A DNA stretch of 64,000 bases from Exiguobacterium aurantiacum DSM 6208 (GCF_000702585.1 NZ_JNIQ01000001.1:873001-937000); one strand, 5' to 3'. Shown: positions 26,282-39,811, numbered from the stretch's first letter. Program-made: numbers and translations. The notes: generated by a model not told the origin, from the letters alone.

Positions 26282-26337
26282 CCCATTCCCCGTTGATAGG
26301 AGGGGATTTCCAGGCTTTGAGCACACGGAAAATCGAC

Positions 26338-26353
26338 TGTGACATACATCACG
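26338..26353. promoter_or_regulatory. Crp/Fnr-type site
   Basis: TGTGACATACATCACG fits TGTGA-N6-TCACA at all but the last base and has the central TA of Bacillus Fnr boxes. Its centre is about 63 bases before the predicted start of the promoter at 26373-26402. Confidence 0.5.
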
Positions 26354-26372
26354 ATAAATTCCGCACAACCCC

Positions 26373-26402
26373 TCGACACGGTAAAACGGGTATCGGTATA
26401 CT
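26373..26402 (+). promoter_or_regulatory. Upstream promoter of atp leader (P1)
   Basis: TCGACA (26373-26378) and TATACT (26397-26402) are 18 bases apart. This would give a 5' leader of about 380 bases before atpZ. Confidence 0.45.
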
Positions 26403-26414
26403 GAAACAGGGCGA

Positions 26415-26428
26415 TGTAAACGATTTCA
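26415..26428 (+). promoter_or_regulatory. Perfect cre site
   Basis: TGTAAACGATTTCA matches TGWAANCGNTNWCA at every fixed position. It lies just after the predicted start of P1, suited to a CcpA roadblock. Confidence 0.65.
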
Positions 26429-26456
26429 AAATCGGGTCAACGCCCGTTTCAAAATC
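26424..26456 (+). repeat. Direct repeat and hairpin in the atp leader
   Basis: TTTCAAAATC occurs at 26424-26433 and 26447-26456, separated by a CGGG/CCCG hairpin. The rest of 26457-26678 is AT-rich, without a credible gene. Confidence 0.5.
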
Positions 26457-26678
26457 TTTTGTGAACGTGCACCGTTTGCCGTTGTGTTTTCCAAAACGTG
26501 GAGGTATAACTGAACTATTCTTCATCTTGTTCGCTTTGTGAAATGTTATCAGTTCAACATTTTTATTTCACCGTTTCTTCATACTTTTTTAAAATTTAGC
26601 GATTTTAATTTAGTTTGTGAATCGGGTAAAAGCCTTGATACGACTTGCTTTAAAGCGCTTTTATAATTGTGAAATTCA

Positions 26679-26707
26679 TTGACTTCTTATGCCATTTCCA
26701 TTACTCT
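26679..26707 (+). promoter_or_regulatory. Proximal promoter of the atp operon (P2)
   Basis: TTGACT (26679-26684), 17 bases and TACTCT (26702-26707) form a SigA-like promoter 85 bases before atpZ. Confidence 0.55.
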
Positions 26708-26791
26708 GAACTTGTGTGACTTTTGATGGTCATGCGAGTGTGAATCGACCAAGATGAAGGACAAGCTTCCTAGAGAGAAAGGGGGAGTAGG

Positions 26792-27019
26792 ATGGCGAAA
26801 AAAGACAATCGTTACCTATCCTATGCCTCGCTTGCCTCCCAAATCTCGACCGCGCTTGCTGGACCGATTGTCATTGGGTATCTCGTCGGCCAATATGGAG
26901 CGAGACGTGAAATGTGGGGTACGTTTGGTTGGAATGTGTCGGTGCTTCTCGGCATGGCGTTCGGGATCACGGCGCTTGTTCTCACCCTGCGAAGTTTATT
27001 GACGGGAGAGAACGAATGA
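26792..27019 (+). CDS. atpZ: AtpZ/AtpI family small membrane protein
   Basis: The 75-residue protein has two transmembrane helices with GPIVIGYLVGQYGARREMWG between them, the pattern of the small AtpZ-type protein that precedes AtpI in many operons. It may assist c-ring assembly or magnesium supply; this role is only partly established. A strong AAAGGGGGAG ribosome site precedes it. It overlaps atpI by 4 bases. Confidence 0.8.
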   Translation: MAKKDNRYLSYASLASQISTALAGPIVIGYLVGQYGARREMWGTFGWNVSVLLGMAFGITALVLTLRSLLTGENE

Positions 27020-27426
27020 ATCTACAACAAGTGCAAGCAGACAGAAAAGCACAAAAAGAGCTGATGAAACGCTATACGAAGTGGTTTATCGGATGGTTCG
27101 CCATTCTCCTCGTCGGAGCGCTCATCGCCCCTATGTACAAGCCGGTCTTTCTCGGATTGTTCCTAGGCGGGGTCGCCAGCTTGATCATTCTACATATGCA
27201 GAATCGAAGCGTCATTCGCATGTATGACGTCATCGAACATGGGCGACGCCCGAAATCGCACGGGACTGTTTCAAGGATGGCAGTCGGTGCGTTAGCCGTG
27301 ATAGTCGGTCTCTTCTACGAGGACCGAGTATCGCTCATTGCGGTGGTAACTGGTCTAATCGCCGGCCACATCATACAATTTGGCGAGTTCACACTTGCCC
27401 AGCTCAGCAGGAAAAGAGGTGAATAA
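27016..27426 (+). CDS. atpI: ATP synthase protein I
   Basis: The 136-residue protein has about four transmembrane helices and sits at the canonical AtpI position between AtpZ and subunit a. AtpI aids assembly of the c-ring and is not part of the final complex. Sequence conservation is low in this family, so the call depends on position, size and topology. Its start overlaps the atpZ stop. Confidence 0.8.
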   Translation: MNLQQVQADRKAQKELMKRYTKWFIGWFAILLVGALIAPMYKPVFLGLFLGGVASLIILHMQNRSVIRMYDVIEHGRRPKSHGTVSRMAVGALAVIVGLFYEDRVSLIAVVTGLIAGHIIQFGEFTLAQLSRKRGE

Positions 27427-27428
27427 TA

Positions 27429-28166
27429 ATGGGTCATGAGTTTCCCACCTATTCTCTACAACTTGGAGATTACACGTTATATGGGAGCTGGACGAACGTC
27501 ATCACGGTGCTGATCGCTTCACTGCTCGTCTTCACGTTCGCCGTCTGGGGGACACGACGCTTGGCAATGAAGCCGACAGGCAAACAGAACTTCATGGAGT
27601 TCTTTGCAGAATTCGTACGAGGGGTCATCTCGAGTGCGATGGACTGGAAGACCGGCGGACGCTTTATCGGGTTTGGAATGACGTTGATTTTGTTCATTCT
27701 ATTCTCAAACTTAATGGGTCTACCGTTTAACGTCATTTCCGGTCACTACTTATGGTTCAACTCGCCGACGGCCGATCCGTACGTCACATTGGCGTTGTCG
27801 ACACTCGTCGTTGCAATGTCGCACTACTACGGGGTGAAGTTGCACGGGTTGAAACACTATTCGGCAGAGTTCGTCAAACCGGTCTGGTTCTTGTTGCCGA
27901 TCAAGCTCATCGAGGAGTTCGCGAACACCTTGACGCTCGGTCTGCGTCTTTACGGGAACATCTTTGCCGGTGAAATCATGATTACCATCATCTTGGGACT
28001 CGCAATTACCGCACAAGGGGCGCTAAACCCGCTCGGTGCTGTGTTCGCAATCTTCCCAATGATTCTATGGCAAGGTTTCTCAATCTTTATCGGGGTTATC
28101 CAATCCTACATTTTCCTGACGCTTGCAATGGTGTACATCGGGCACAAAGCTTCAGCCGAGCATTAA
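27429..28166 (+). CDS. atpB: ATP synthase subunit a
   Basis: The 245-residue membrane protein contains the essential Arg in TLTLGLRLYGNIFAGEIM and the FSNLMGLPFN segment. It forms the proton half-channels next to the c-ring. It begins 2 bases after atpI. Confidence 0.96.
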   Translation: MGHEFPTYSLQLGDYTLYGSWTNVITVLIASLLVFTFAVWGTRRLAMKPTGKQNFMEFFAEFVRGVISSAMDWKTGGRFIGFGMTLILFILFSNLMGLPFNVISGHYLWFNSPTADPYVTLALSTLVVAMSHYYGVKLHGLKHYSAEFVKPVWFLLPIKLIEEFANTLTLGLRLYGNIFAGEIMITIILGLAITAQGALNPLGAVFAIFPMILWQGFSIFIGVIQSYIFLTLAMVYIGHKASAEH

Positions 28167-28204
28167 TTCGCCAAAGCGTTGAACACAAAAAACTATTTAC
28201 TTAA

Positions 28205-28447
<243 letters not shown>

Positions 28448-28458
28448 TTGCGAGTTAA

Positions 28459-29045
<587 letters not shown>

Positions 29046-29046
<1 letters not shown>

Positions 29047-29579
29047 TGAACGCATCTTTAGCAAAACGCTACGCAAAAGCGCTCTTCGACTTAGCGCGGG
29101 AACAAGGCACGCTCGACCAAGTCGAAGCGGAAGTGCGTCTGCTCGATGAAGTGCTCCACGCGACACCTGAACTGATGGACCTCTTAACGAATCCGGCAGT
29201 CAAGGACAGCGAGCTTGCACAGCTTTTGAAAGATAGCTTTGGTGATATGACGGCAATCGTCGTGAACACACTTCTCGTCATGGTCGAGAACGACCGTGCG
29301 AGCGAAGTTCGCGCGTTGCCGCGCTACGTCCGCGAATATGCGAACGATTTCCGCGGCATCGCAGAGGGGTTCGTCACGAGCGCCTACCCATTGTCGGCAA
29401 CGGACTTAAAAGAAGTCGAACTCATCTTCGGTCAGAAGATGGGCAAGACGCTTCAATTACAGAATGTCGTCGACGAAGACGTCATCGGTGGACTTCGCGT
29501 CCAAATCGGTTACACGACGTACGATGATACAATCGAAACTAAACTGACACGCCTCGAGCGTGAACTGTTGAATGCGTAA
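29046..29579 (+). CDS. atpH: ATP synthase subunit delta
   Basis: The 177-residue protein starts NASLAKRYAKALFDLAREQG and has the C-terminal GGLRVQIGYTTYDDTIETKLTRLERELL, both standard for delta/OSCP. It joins the b stalk to the top of F1. Confidence 0.95.
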
Positions 29580-31106
<1,527 letters not shown>

Positions 31107-31142
31107 TCCGGTGACGAGCGTCTATTAAGGTGGTGAATCGAA

Positions 31143-32000
31143 ATGGCATCATTACGTGAGATCCAGATGCGGATCACCTCGACCCAAAGCACGAAGCAAA
31201 TCACGAAAGCGATGAACATGGTGTCGGCCTCGAAATTGAACCGCGCTCAAGGGAGCAACGCCAACTTCAAGCCGTACATGACCAAGTTGCAAGAAGTCAT
31301 CTCGTCGATTGCCGGCGGTACTTCAGGCGCAACACACCCGATGCTTCAAGTTCGTCCCGTCAAACGGACCGGATACATCGTCATCACGTCAGACCGCGGA
31401 CTAGCTGGTGGATACAACGCCAGCGTCCTTCGCGACGTGTATCGCGAATTGAAAGCGAAACACGATTCAACGGACGAGTATCGTCTGTATGTGATCGGGA
31501 AGGTCGGCGTTCAGTTCTTCAAGGCACGGAACATTCCGGTGTACAGTGCCATGACAGGATTGAACGACCAGCCATCATTCATTGAAGTCGCGGAGATCGT
31601 CAAGCAGACGGTCGGCGCGTTCAGTGAAGGCGAGATCGATGAGCTGAAGCTTTGCTACAACTCATTCATCTCTGTTATTAGCCAAGAAGTGAAAATCGAT
31701 CGACTGCTCCCGCTTGGGAATATCGAACAGACCGCATCGAATGTGATGTATGAATACGAACCAGAAGAAGAAACGATCTTAGCGGCGCTCCTCCCGCGTT
31801 ATGCGGAAGGACTCATCTACGGCGCGCTCCTCGATGCGAAAGTATCGGAGCATGCGGCCCGGATGACGGCGATGTCGAACGCGACAGACAACGCGGATGA
31901 ACTCATCCGTGGACTCAAGCTCAAGTTCAACCGCGCGCGTCAAGCGGCGATCACACAAGAAATCACAGAGATTGTCGGAGGTGCGGCTGCGCTTGAATAA
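31143..32000 (+). CDS. atpG: ATP synthase subunit gamma
   Basis: The 285-residue protein has conserved ends ([29 protein letters not shown] and [21 protein letters not shown]) that form the central shaft coiled coil. [13 protein letters not shown] is also typical. Confidence 0.97.
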   Translation: MASLREIQMRITSTQSTKQITKAMNMVSASKLNRAQGSNANFKPYMTKLQEVISSIAGGTSGATHPMLQVRPVKRTGYIVITSDRGLAGGYNASVLRDVYRELKAKHDSTDEYRLYVIGKVGVQFFKARNIPVYSAMTGLNDQPSFIEVAEIVKQTVGAFSEGEIDELKLCYNSFISVISQEVKIDRLLPLGNIEQTASNVMYEYEPEEETILAALLPRYAEGLIYGALLDAKVSEHAARMTAMSNATDNADELIRGLKLKFNRARQAAITQEITEIVGGAAALE

Positions 32001-32022
32001 GCGCACGCCCTCTAGATTGTAG

Positions 32023-33453
<1,431 letters not shown>

Positions 33454-33481
33454 GACCTACGCGGAAGGGGGAAACTAGACG

Positions 33482-33892
33482 ATGAATACTCTTCACGTCA
33501 ACGTCGTCACCCCGGATGGCGCAGCCTATGAGGGCGAGGCGCGGATGGTGATCGCCAAATCGGTGACCGGTGAGATCGGTATTTTGCCGAAACACATCCC
33601 GATGGTGACACCGCTCGACATCTCGATCCTCAAACTGCGCCACGAAGATGGTGGACGCACGCTGATCGCACTCAGCGGCGGTTTCATGGAAGTTCGTCCC
33701 GACACGGTGACGATCTTAGCTGAAACAGCCGAAATGGCGGATAAAATCGACTATGACCGTGCTTCAGCGGCAAAAGTTCGGGCCGAGCGTCGTCTTCAAG
33801 ACACGAAAATCTCGGAAATCGAATTCCGCCGTGCGGAGCTCGCGCTCAAAAAAGCGATCAACCGCTTGAGCATTCGCGAAATGAAAGACTGA
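33482..33892 (+). CDS. atpC: ATP synthase subunit epsilon
   Basis: The 136-residue protein has the N-terminal beta domain ([39 protein letters not shown]) and the C-terminal helical hairpin that regulates ATP hydrolysis. It is the last gene of the operon. Confidence 0.96.
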   Translation: MNTLHVNVVTPDGAAYEGEARMVIAKSVTGEIGILPKHIPMVTPLDISILKLRHEDGGRTLIALSGGFMEVRPDTVTILAETAEMADKIDYDRASAAKVRAERRLQDTKISEIEFRRAELALKKAINRLSIREMKD

Positions 33893-33898
33893 TACGTT

Positions 33899-33929
33899 AA
33901 CCTTCTCACTTCGGTGAGGAGGTTTTTTT
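33899..33929 (+). terminator. Terminator of the atp operon
   Basis: AACCTTCTCAC-TTCG-GTGAGGAGGTT is a tetraloop hairpin followed by TTTTT. Confidence 0.92.
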
Positions 33930-33984
33930 GTCGTGTTCCTTCATTATATAGGACTAAAGTCTCGCCGTCGTTTGGGAAAAGCAG

Positions 33985-34012
33985 TAAAAGACGGACGGAG
34001 ATGAGCCGATAA
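33985..34012 (+). promoter_or_regulatory. SigD (flagellar sigma) promoter
   Basis: TAAA (33985-33988), a 16-base spacer and GCCGATAA (34005-34012) fit the SigD consensus TAAA-N15/16-GCCGATAT with one change. It lies 35 bases before the EAL-HDOD gene. Confidence 0.7.
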
Positions 34013-34046
34013 TAGGAGTGGGAACTACGAAAAAGGAGATAAAGGG

Positions 34047-35237
34047 ATGAAAGTTTACGTTGCGCGCCAACCGATATTTGATCAAAAGTTACGCGTCTGC
34101 GGCTATGAACTGTTGTACCGCCGTAGCGAGAAAAATATATTTGAACACGTCGACGACGCGCTCGCGACCGCCGACGTGATCCATAACGCCTATCTCGTGT
34201 TCAACTTTCGGGAGTTGACCGAGGGGACACGGGCGTTCATTAACTTTCCCCAAAATTTGATTGAAGGGGAAGTGCCGGCCTTGTTGCCGCGGCAGTCGCT
34301 CGTCGTCGAAGTGCTCGAACACGTCGAGCCGACCGAGAAAGTGCTCGCCGCCCTCCGCTCACTCCGGCGTAAAGGTTACACGATCGCCCTCGACGATTTC
34401 GTCTTCGAGGAGAAGTACCGGCCGCTCATCGGTCTCGCTGATATCATTAAAATCGACTATCAAGCGACACCGGTCGATCAACAGAAACGGCTCATTGATG
34501 CCCTCGGCCACCGTGTCGAATTTTTAGCCGAGAAGATCGAGACGCCGCTCGAGTATGAGACGGCGAAAAAGCTCGGCTACAAGATGTTCCAAGGTTACTT
34601 CTTCAGTCGTCCGACCGTCGTTCACGGGGCCGAGGTGCATCCGCTCCGTCACACGCTCGTCGAAGTGTTAAAAGAACTCGACCGGCCGGAGCCGAACTTC
34701 CGCCGCATCGCCGGCCAAATCGAACGAAGCGTCGATCTATCTTACAAGATGTTGCGCTCCGTCAATACGGTGTATCAAAAAGGACGGCATACGATTCAGT
34801 CGATCGAACAGGCGGTCGCCCGCATCGGGCTCGATGAGATGAGGCGTTGGTCGTATTTGATGCTCTTACGGGAGATGCAGACGTCGGAGTCGAAAGAGCT
34901 GATCAAGCAGAGCGTCATCCGTGGGAAGATGATGGAACTGATCGCCGATGACACGGTGCCGGCCGTCACGCCGTTCGATGCGTTCATCACCGGCATCTTC
35001 TCGTCGCTCGACGTCATCTTGGATGAGACGATGACCTCGCTCGTCGCCGAGCTCCCGGTCGAACCGGTCGTCAAAGAGGCACTCCTCGGGAAACGGAACA
35101 AGCTACGGGAACTGCTTGACGCCGTGACAGCTTATGAACGTCTGACCGTGCCAGTCGATGAATCGGCGCCGGATTGGTCGCCGTACTATATCCGAGCGAT
35201 TCAATGGGCGCAAACGTTCGACGAAAAAAGTGAATAA
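34047..35237 (+). CDS. EAL-HDOD domain protein (YuxH-like)
   Basis: The 396-residue protein has an N-terminal EAL domain (about 1-200) and a C-terminal HDOD domain (about 205-385). EAL landmarks are partly kept: ELLYR for ExLxR, NFP, EVLE, DDFVFE in place of DDFGTG, KID, EKIE and QGYFF. Loss of the loop-6 glycines suggests reduced or no c-di-GMP hydrolysis, so it may bind rather than cleave the nucleotide. The SigD-like promoter upstream ties it to motility. It stands alone between two terminators. Confidence 0.88.
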   Translation: MKVYVARQPIFDQKLRVCGYELLYRRSEKNIFEHVDDALATADVIHNAYLVFNFRELTEGTRAFINFPQNLIEGEVPALLPRQSLVVEVLEHVEPTEKVLAALRSLRRKGYTIALDDFVFEEKYRPLIGLADIIKIDYQATPVDQQKRLIDALGHRVEFLAEKIETPLEYETAKKLGYKMFQGYFFSRPTVVHGAEVHPLRHTLVEVLKELDRPEPNFRRIAGQIERSVDLSYKMLRSVNTVYQKGRHTIQSIEQAVARIGLDEMRRWSYLMLLREMQTSESKELIKQSVIRGKMMELIADDTVPAVTPFDAFITGIFSSLDVILDETMTSLVAELPVEPVVKEALLGKRNKLRELLDAVTAYERLTVPVDESAPDWSPYYIRAIQWAQTFDEKSE

Positions 35238-35251
35238 TGTTTGAAATTTCG

Positions 35252-35302
35252 AAGGGACGTCAATTACTGTAATAAGGCCATGCGCCGATGACGTTCCTTT
35301 TT
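35252..35302 (+). terminator. Terminator after the EAL-HDOD gene
   Basis: AAGGGACGTCA (35252-35262) pairs with TGACGTTCCTT (35289-35299) across a 26-base loop, followed by TTT. Confidence 0.65.
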
Positions 35303-35438
35303 GTATGCGGTTTATGGAGAAAGCGAGCTGATCGAATGGACACATTTGTACCCCACCATCACGCTAAGTCTTTTTTTCTCTGTCGCGACATGCTATGATT
35401 AAAAATGGTACGAATTTTTGAAAAGAGGGGAATCGTCG

Positions 35439-35657
35439 ATGTTGAACACCGTGTTATCGCTATTTATTTACATCGCAGCGATTTACGTCGCTTGGTGGGC
35501 ACTCATGCCAGTCAAATGGGACAAGTTGCTCAACCAAGTGAAGAGCCCGCAAGCTGCTGTCTTGCGCGTTCTCGTGGCCGTCGTCTTCGGTTCCTTGATC
35601 GCCCAGTTCTTCTTGGAGTATATCCGGTTGGCGCAGGCGCTCGCACCATTACAGTAG
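35439..35657 (+). CDS. ywzB: DUF1146 family membrane protein (YwzB)
   Basis: The 72-residue protein has two transmembrane helices (about 4-22 and 43-62) with the WWALMPVKWDK segment between them, matching the DUF1146/YwzB family found next to murA in Bacilli. Function is unknown. GAGGGG at 35425-35430 supports ATG 35439. Confidence 0.85.
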   Translation: MLNTVLSLFIYIAAIYVAWWALMPVKWDKLLNQVKSPQAAVLRVLVAVVFGSLIAQFFLEYIRLAQALAPLQ

Positions 35658-35659
35658 GC

Positions 35660-35722
35660 TGTAAAACGATTACTAAATTGTAATCCTGCTGTAACGTTTC
35701 CTATATGTTTATCGTGTAGGAT
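35660..35722 (+). promoter_or_regulatory. WalR box and murA promoter
   Basis: TGTAAT-CCTGC-TGTAAC at 35679-35695 matches the WalR consensus TGTWAH-N5-TGTWAH fully. A degenerate second copy starts at 35660 (TGTAAA-N5-TACTAA). TAGGAT at 35717-35722 is a possible -10 box with a poor -35, which suits activation from the box. Confidence 0.6.
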
Positions 35723-35746
35723 AAACTCGTCTGACATGGCGCCTTT

Positions 35747-35792
35747 CATCAGAAACTATTATGCTATTATTTCTTGTTTTTCTCTCTGATGA
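35747..35792 (+). other. Hairpin in the murA leader
   Basis: TTCATCAGA and TCTGATGAA pair across about 27 bases. No T-run follows, so I do not call it a terminator. It lies about 110 bases before murA. Confidence 0.4.
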
Positions 35793-35899
35793 AGTCGTCA
35801 CGTTTCACAAACCATCGTAGCTATCGACATAACCACATCCGGAATCGGATATCGACGTATAGAACACAAAATTAACGAAGTTGGAGGACAAAGAGAGAT

Positions 35900-37201
35900 A
35901 TGAAGGATTTGATTGTAGTCCGTGGAGGACGTAAATTGTCAGGTACTGTGCGTGTAGAAGGAGCAAAAAACGCCGTACTCAAAACATTGGTTGCCACTCT
36001 ATTAGCAAGTGAAGGAAAGTCGGTACTCCAAAACGTGCCGCGCCTCGCTGACGTATACACGATTAACAAAGTACTTCGCCACCTCGGTGCAGAGGTCGCA
36101 TTTGATGAAGCGAACAATGAAGTCACAGTCGACGCCTCGGGCACAATCAAAGACGAGGCGCCGCTTGAGTACGTCCGTAAGATGCGTGCCTCGATCCTCG
36201 TCATGGGTCCTCTTCTCGCTCGTCTCGGTCATGCGCGTGTCGCAATGCCGGGCGGATGCTCGATCGGCTCACGTCCGATCGACCTCCACTTGAAAGGGTT
36301 CGAAGCGATGGGAGCGAAGACGGTCATCGGTAACGGTTTCGTCGAAGCATCAGTTGACGGCCGTTTAAAAGGCGCGAAAATCTATCTCGACTTCCCATCG
36401 GTCGGCGCGACTGAAAACATCATGATGGCTGCCGTCCTTGCTGAAGGCACGACGGTCATCGAGAACGTCGCGAAAGAACCAGAGATCGTCGACCTCGCCA
36501 ACTTCTTGAACGGAATGGGCGCACACGTCCGCGGTGCCGGGACAGAGACGATTCGCATCGAAGGCGTGGAGAAGCTCCACGGCGCCGAGCACTCGATCAT
36601 CCCTGACCGCATCGAAGCGGGTACGTTCCTCGTCGCAGGTGCCATCACTGGCGGCGACATCGAAGTCATCGGAGCTGAGCGCGAACATTTACGTCCGCTC
36701 ATCTCGAAAATGGAAGAAATGGGCGTCAAATTCGAAGACACGTCGGAAGGCATGCGTGTCATCGCACCGGACGAGTTAAAGCCGGTCGATGTGAAGACGA
36801 TGCCGCACCCAGGTTTCCCGACAGACATTCAAGCACAAATGATGGCGCTCGTCTTGAAAGCAGGCGGCACATCGGTCATCACAGAAACAGTGTTCGAGAA
36901 CCGTTTCATGCACGTCGAAGAATTCCGACGCATGAACGCAGACATTAAAATCGAAGGACGTTCAGCCATCATCAAAGGTGGCGTTCGCCTCCAAGGTGCC
37001 GAGGTCGTTTCGACTGACCTTCGTGCCGGCGCAGCACTCGTGCTTGCAGGCCTCATTGCCGACGAAGAGACTCGTGTCGGCGACTTATATCATATCGACC
37101 GTGGCTACGTCGACTTCCACAAGAAACTTCAAGCTCTCGGTGCTGACATCGAGCGCATCGAAGGAACGGTCGAAGTCGCTGAAGAAATGGTCAACAACTA
37201 A
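35900..37201 (+). CDS. murA: UDP-N-acetylglucosamine 1-carboxyvinyltransferase
   Basis: The 433-residue enzyme adds enolpyruvate from PEP to UDP-GlcNAc, the first committed step of peptidoglycan synthesis. Lys/Asn in [10 protein letters not shown] (residues 23-24) and the PEP-reactive Cys120 in [15 protein letters not shown] are present, so fosfomycin sensitivity is expected. The location after ywzB matches MurA1 (MurAA). A WalR box upstream links it to cell-wall homeostasis control. Confidence 0.96.
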   Translation: MKDLIVVRGGRKLSGTVRVEGAKNAVLKTLVATLLASEGKSVLQNVPRLADVYTINKVLRHLGAEVAFDEANNEVTVDASGTIKDEAPLEYVRKMRASILVMGPLLARLGHARVAMPGGCSIGSRPIDLHLKGFEAMGAKTVIGNGFVEASVDGRLKGAKIYLDFPSVGATENIMMAAVLAEGTTVIENVAKEPEIVDLANFLNGMGAHVRGAGTETIRIEGVEKLHGAEHSIIPDRIEAGTFLVAGAITGGDIEVIGAEREHLRPLISKMEEMGVKFEDTSEGMRVIAPDELKPVDVKTMPHPGFPTDIQAQMMALVLKAGGTSVITETVFENRFMHVEEFRRMNADIKIEGRSAIIKGGVRLQGAEVVSTDLRAGAALVLAGLIADEETRVGDLYHIDRGYVDFHKKLQALGADIERIEGTVEVAEEMVNN

Positions 37202-37276
37202 TTAATAGACTCATAGGAGCGAGGAGATTCTTCTCGCTCTTTTCAATGAAGTAATGAACGGAGGAACCTATACATC

Positions 37277-38263
<987 letters not shown>

Positions 38264-38268
38264 ACCGT

Positions 38269-38306
38269 AACCTGATTCACGCCTCTGCGTGCGAATCAGG
38301 TTTTTT
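38269..38306 (+). terminator. Terminator after mbl
   Basis: AACCTGATTC pairs with GAATCAGGTT and is followed by TTTT. Confidence 0.9.
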
Positions 38307-38365
38307 CATTTCCTGGGAAAATGTCTGATACACTAGATTTATCAAAAAGAGAGAGGGGAATCGTC

Positions 38366-38386
38366 ATGGCACCGATTTGTGAATGA
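38366..38386 (+). other. Six-codon mini-ORF with strong ribosome site
   Basis: GAGAGGGG (38351-38358) lies 7 bases before ATG 38366, which opens only MAPICE then TGA. It may be a leader peptide, or the stump of a gene replaced by the SDR gene that follows. Confidence 0.35.
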
Positions 38387-38424
38387 ATGAGGGCTGTAAA
38401 ATTAGAACGAATCGGAGGAACATC

Positions 38425-39258
38425 ATGCGACCACTCACATTAATCACCGGTGTCAGCCGCGATAAAGGCATCGGCGCGGCAATCGCCAGAAAGCTTGCGA
38501 AAGAAGGACACGACCTCTATCTCACGCACTGGACCCCATTTGACGGGACAGACGGGGTCGGGGCGGAGCCAGATTTCTTTCATCAGTTTGTCGATGAGTT
38601 ACAGACCTTAGGTGCACGTGTGGCCCATGAGGCGTACGATTTGGCGTCAGGTGACGCAAAAGGGCTGCTCGACCGGATCGAGGCTACACTCGGTGTGCCG
38701 AGTCATCTCATCAACAATGCGACGTTCGAGCGCCACGTAAACGTCGACTCATTTACGACCGAGACGCTGCGCGCGCACTACCTCGTCAACAACGAAGGGA
38801 CGCTAGGACTCACGTTCGCCTTCATCGAGCGATACAAACGAGCCGGGCACACGGACGGACGAATCTTGTTCATGGTGTCGGGTGGACCGGATGCGAACAA
38901 TCTCGCCTACATCGCGACGAAAGGGGCGCTCATCGCCATCACACCGGCACTCGCGAATGGGACCGGACGCTATGGGATCTCGGTGAACGCTCTCGACCCG
39001 GGACCGACAGACTCGGGCTGGATTGATGACACGCTCCACGACCATCTCGTCCCGTTCTTCCCGCACGGTCGCGTCGGTACGCCGGAAGATACGGCCCGCT
39101 TCGTCGCGTTCTTGATGGGACCGGACGGGGCGTGGGTCAACGGTCAACATTTGCACGTCAACGGGGGCTTTACTTGCATCGTCAGGCGGAAGTCGGATGA
39201 ATTTGGGTCGAGCAGGACTAAATACGCCTGTCTGTCTCCTTGTTTGACGGAAGAATAG
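38425..39258 (+). CDS. Short-chain dehydrogenase/reductase with altered C-terminus
   Basis: The 277-residue protein is a classical-like SDR: a nucleotide-binding segment ITGVSRDKGIGAAIARKLA, NNAT-type motif in LINNATFERH, and a catalytic Tyr-xxx-Lys in AYIATKGALIAITPALA. The reading normally ends shortly after HLHVNGGF; here it continues for about 22 more residues (TCIVRRKSDEFGSS...) that are antisense to a truncated sensor gene. This suggests the native stop was lost at a rearrangement join near 39165-39180. GGAGG at 38414-38418 sets the start. Substrate unknown. Confidence 0.82.
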   Translation: MRPLTLITGVSRDKGIGAAIARKLAKEGHDLYLTHWTPFDGTDGVGAEPDFFHQFVDELQTLGARVAHEAYDLASGDAKGLLDRIEATLGVPSHLINNATFERHVNVDSFTTETLRAHYLVNNEGTLGLTFAFIERYKRAGHTDGRILFMVSGGPDANNLAYIATKGALIAITPALANGTGRYGISVNALDPGPTDSGWIDDTLHDHLVPFFPHGRVGTPEDTARFVAFLMGPDGAWVNGQHLHVNGGFTCIVRRKSDEFGSSRTKYACLSPCLTEE

Positions 39259-39620
39259 ACAGGATCTGCCGGTTCGCCATCGATGAGGATACGGACGTGT
39301 GGATGGTTCTGTGGGACACGGAGTGCATATTGTCCGGGAGGTAACGCAACATCGACCTCATACGTCGCGGTGGCGTGGGGTGTGACATGGGGGACGTTAC
39401 GATAAGATTGTCGGTCGACGGCGTCAAGCAGACTCGATTGGAAACGCCACGTTCCGTCGAGCCGGGTGATGTGTTCTGTCACTTGCGATTCGGTCAAATC
39501 GGCCGAACCCCGGGTGACGGTGGCCGTGCTGTCAATCGTCTGGCCGCGCGTGAGCACTAATCCGCTCGTGATGGCGACGAGAATGATGACGAGCATCAGC
39601 CCGATATGTTTACGGGTCAT
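39144..39620 (-). pseudogene. Truncated sensor gene, N-terminal 7TM-DISM-like extracellular domain
   Basis: The 158-residue frame starts MTRKHIGLMLVIILVAITSG (signal anchor) after AAGGGAA. It continues with a beta-rich domain (LDGTWRFQSSLLD, ATYEVDVALPPGQYALRVP, HVRILIDGEPADPVYSSVKQGDRQAYLV) like the ligand-binding part of 7TM-DISM receptors. The expected seven-helix and signalling parts are missing: the frame runs into the SDR gene, and its last residues KPPLTCKC are antisense of the SDR end. I therefore call it a remnant; a short secreted protein is the alternative. Confidence 0.6.
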
Positions 39621-39811
39621 GGGCACATTCCCTTCAGACTTGTGAGTTTCTTGTGAGAAGACAACGGTATACTTATCACATTCCGTCAAAAGGCCGAGGC
39701 CTGTCTTGAACGGATGTGACGAATGTCACCTAATCGTACACGAAAACGTCCCGTTTGAATAGCGGGAGGCTTGAATAGAGGAGCAAACACTTAAAGGGAA
39801 GAAGGCGAACC

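Noticed and set aside
26650-26663. TTAAAGCGCTTTTA as a further cre site upstream of atp P2
   Set aside because: It misses the outer G and C of the consensus and lies in AT-rich sequence, so I do not count it.
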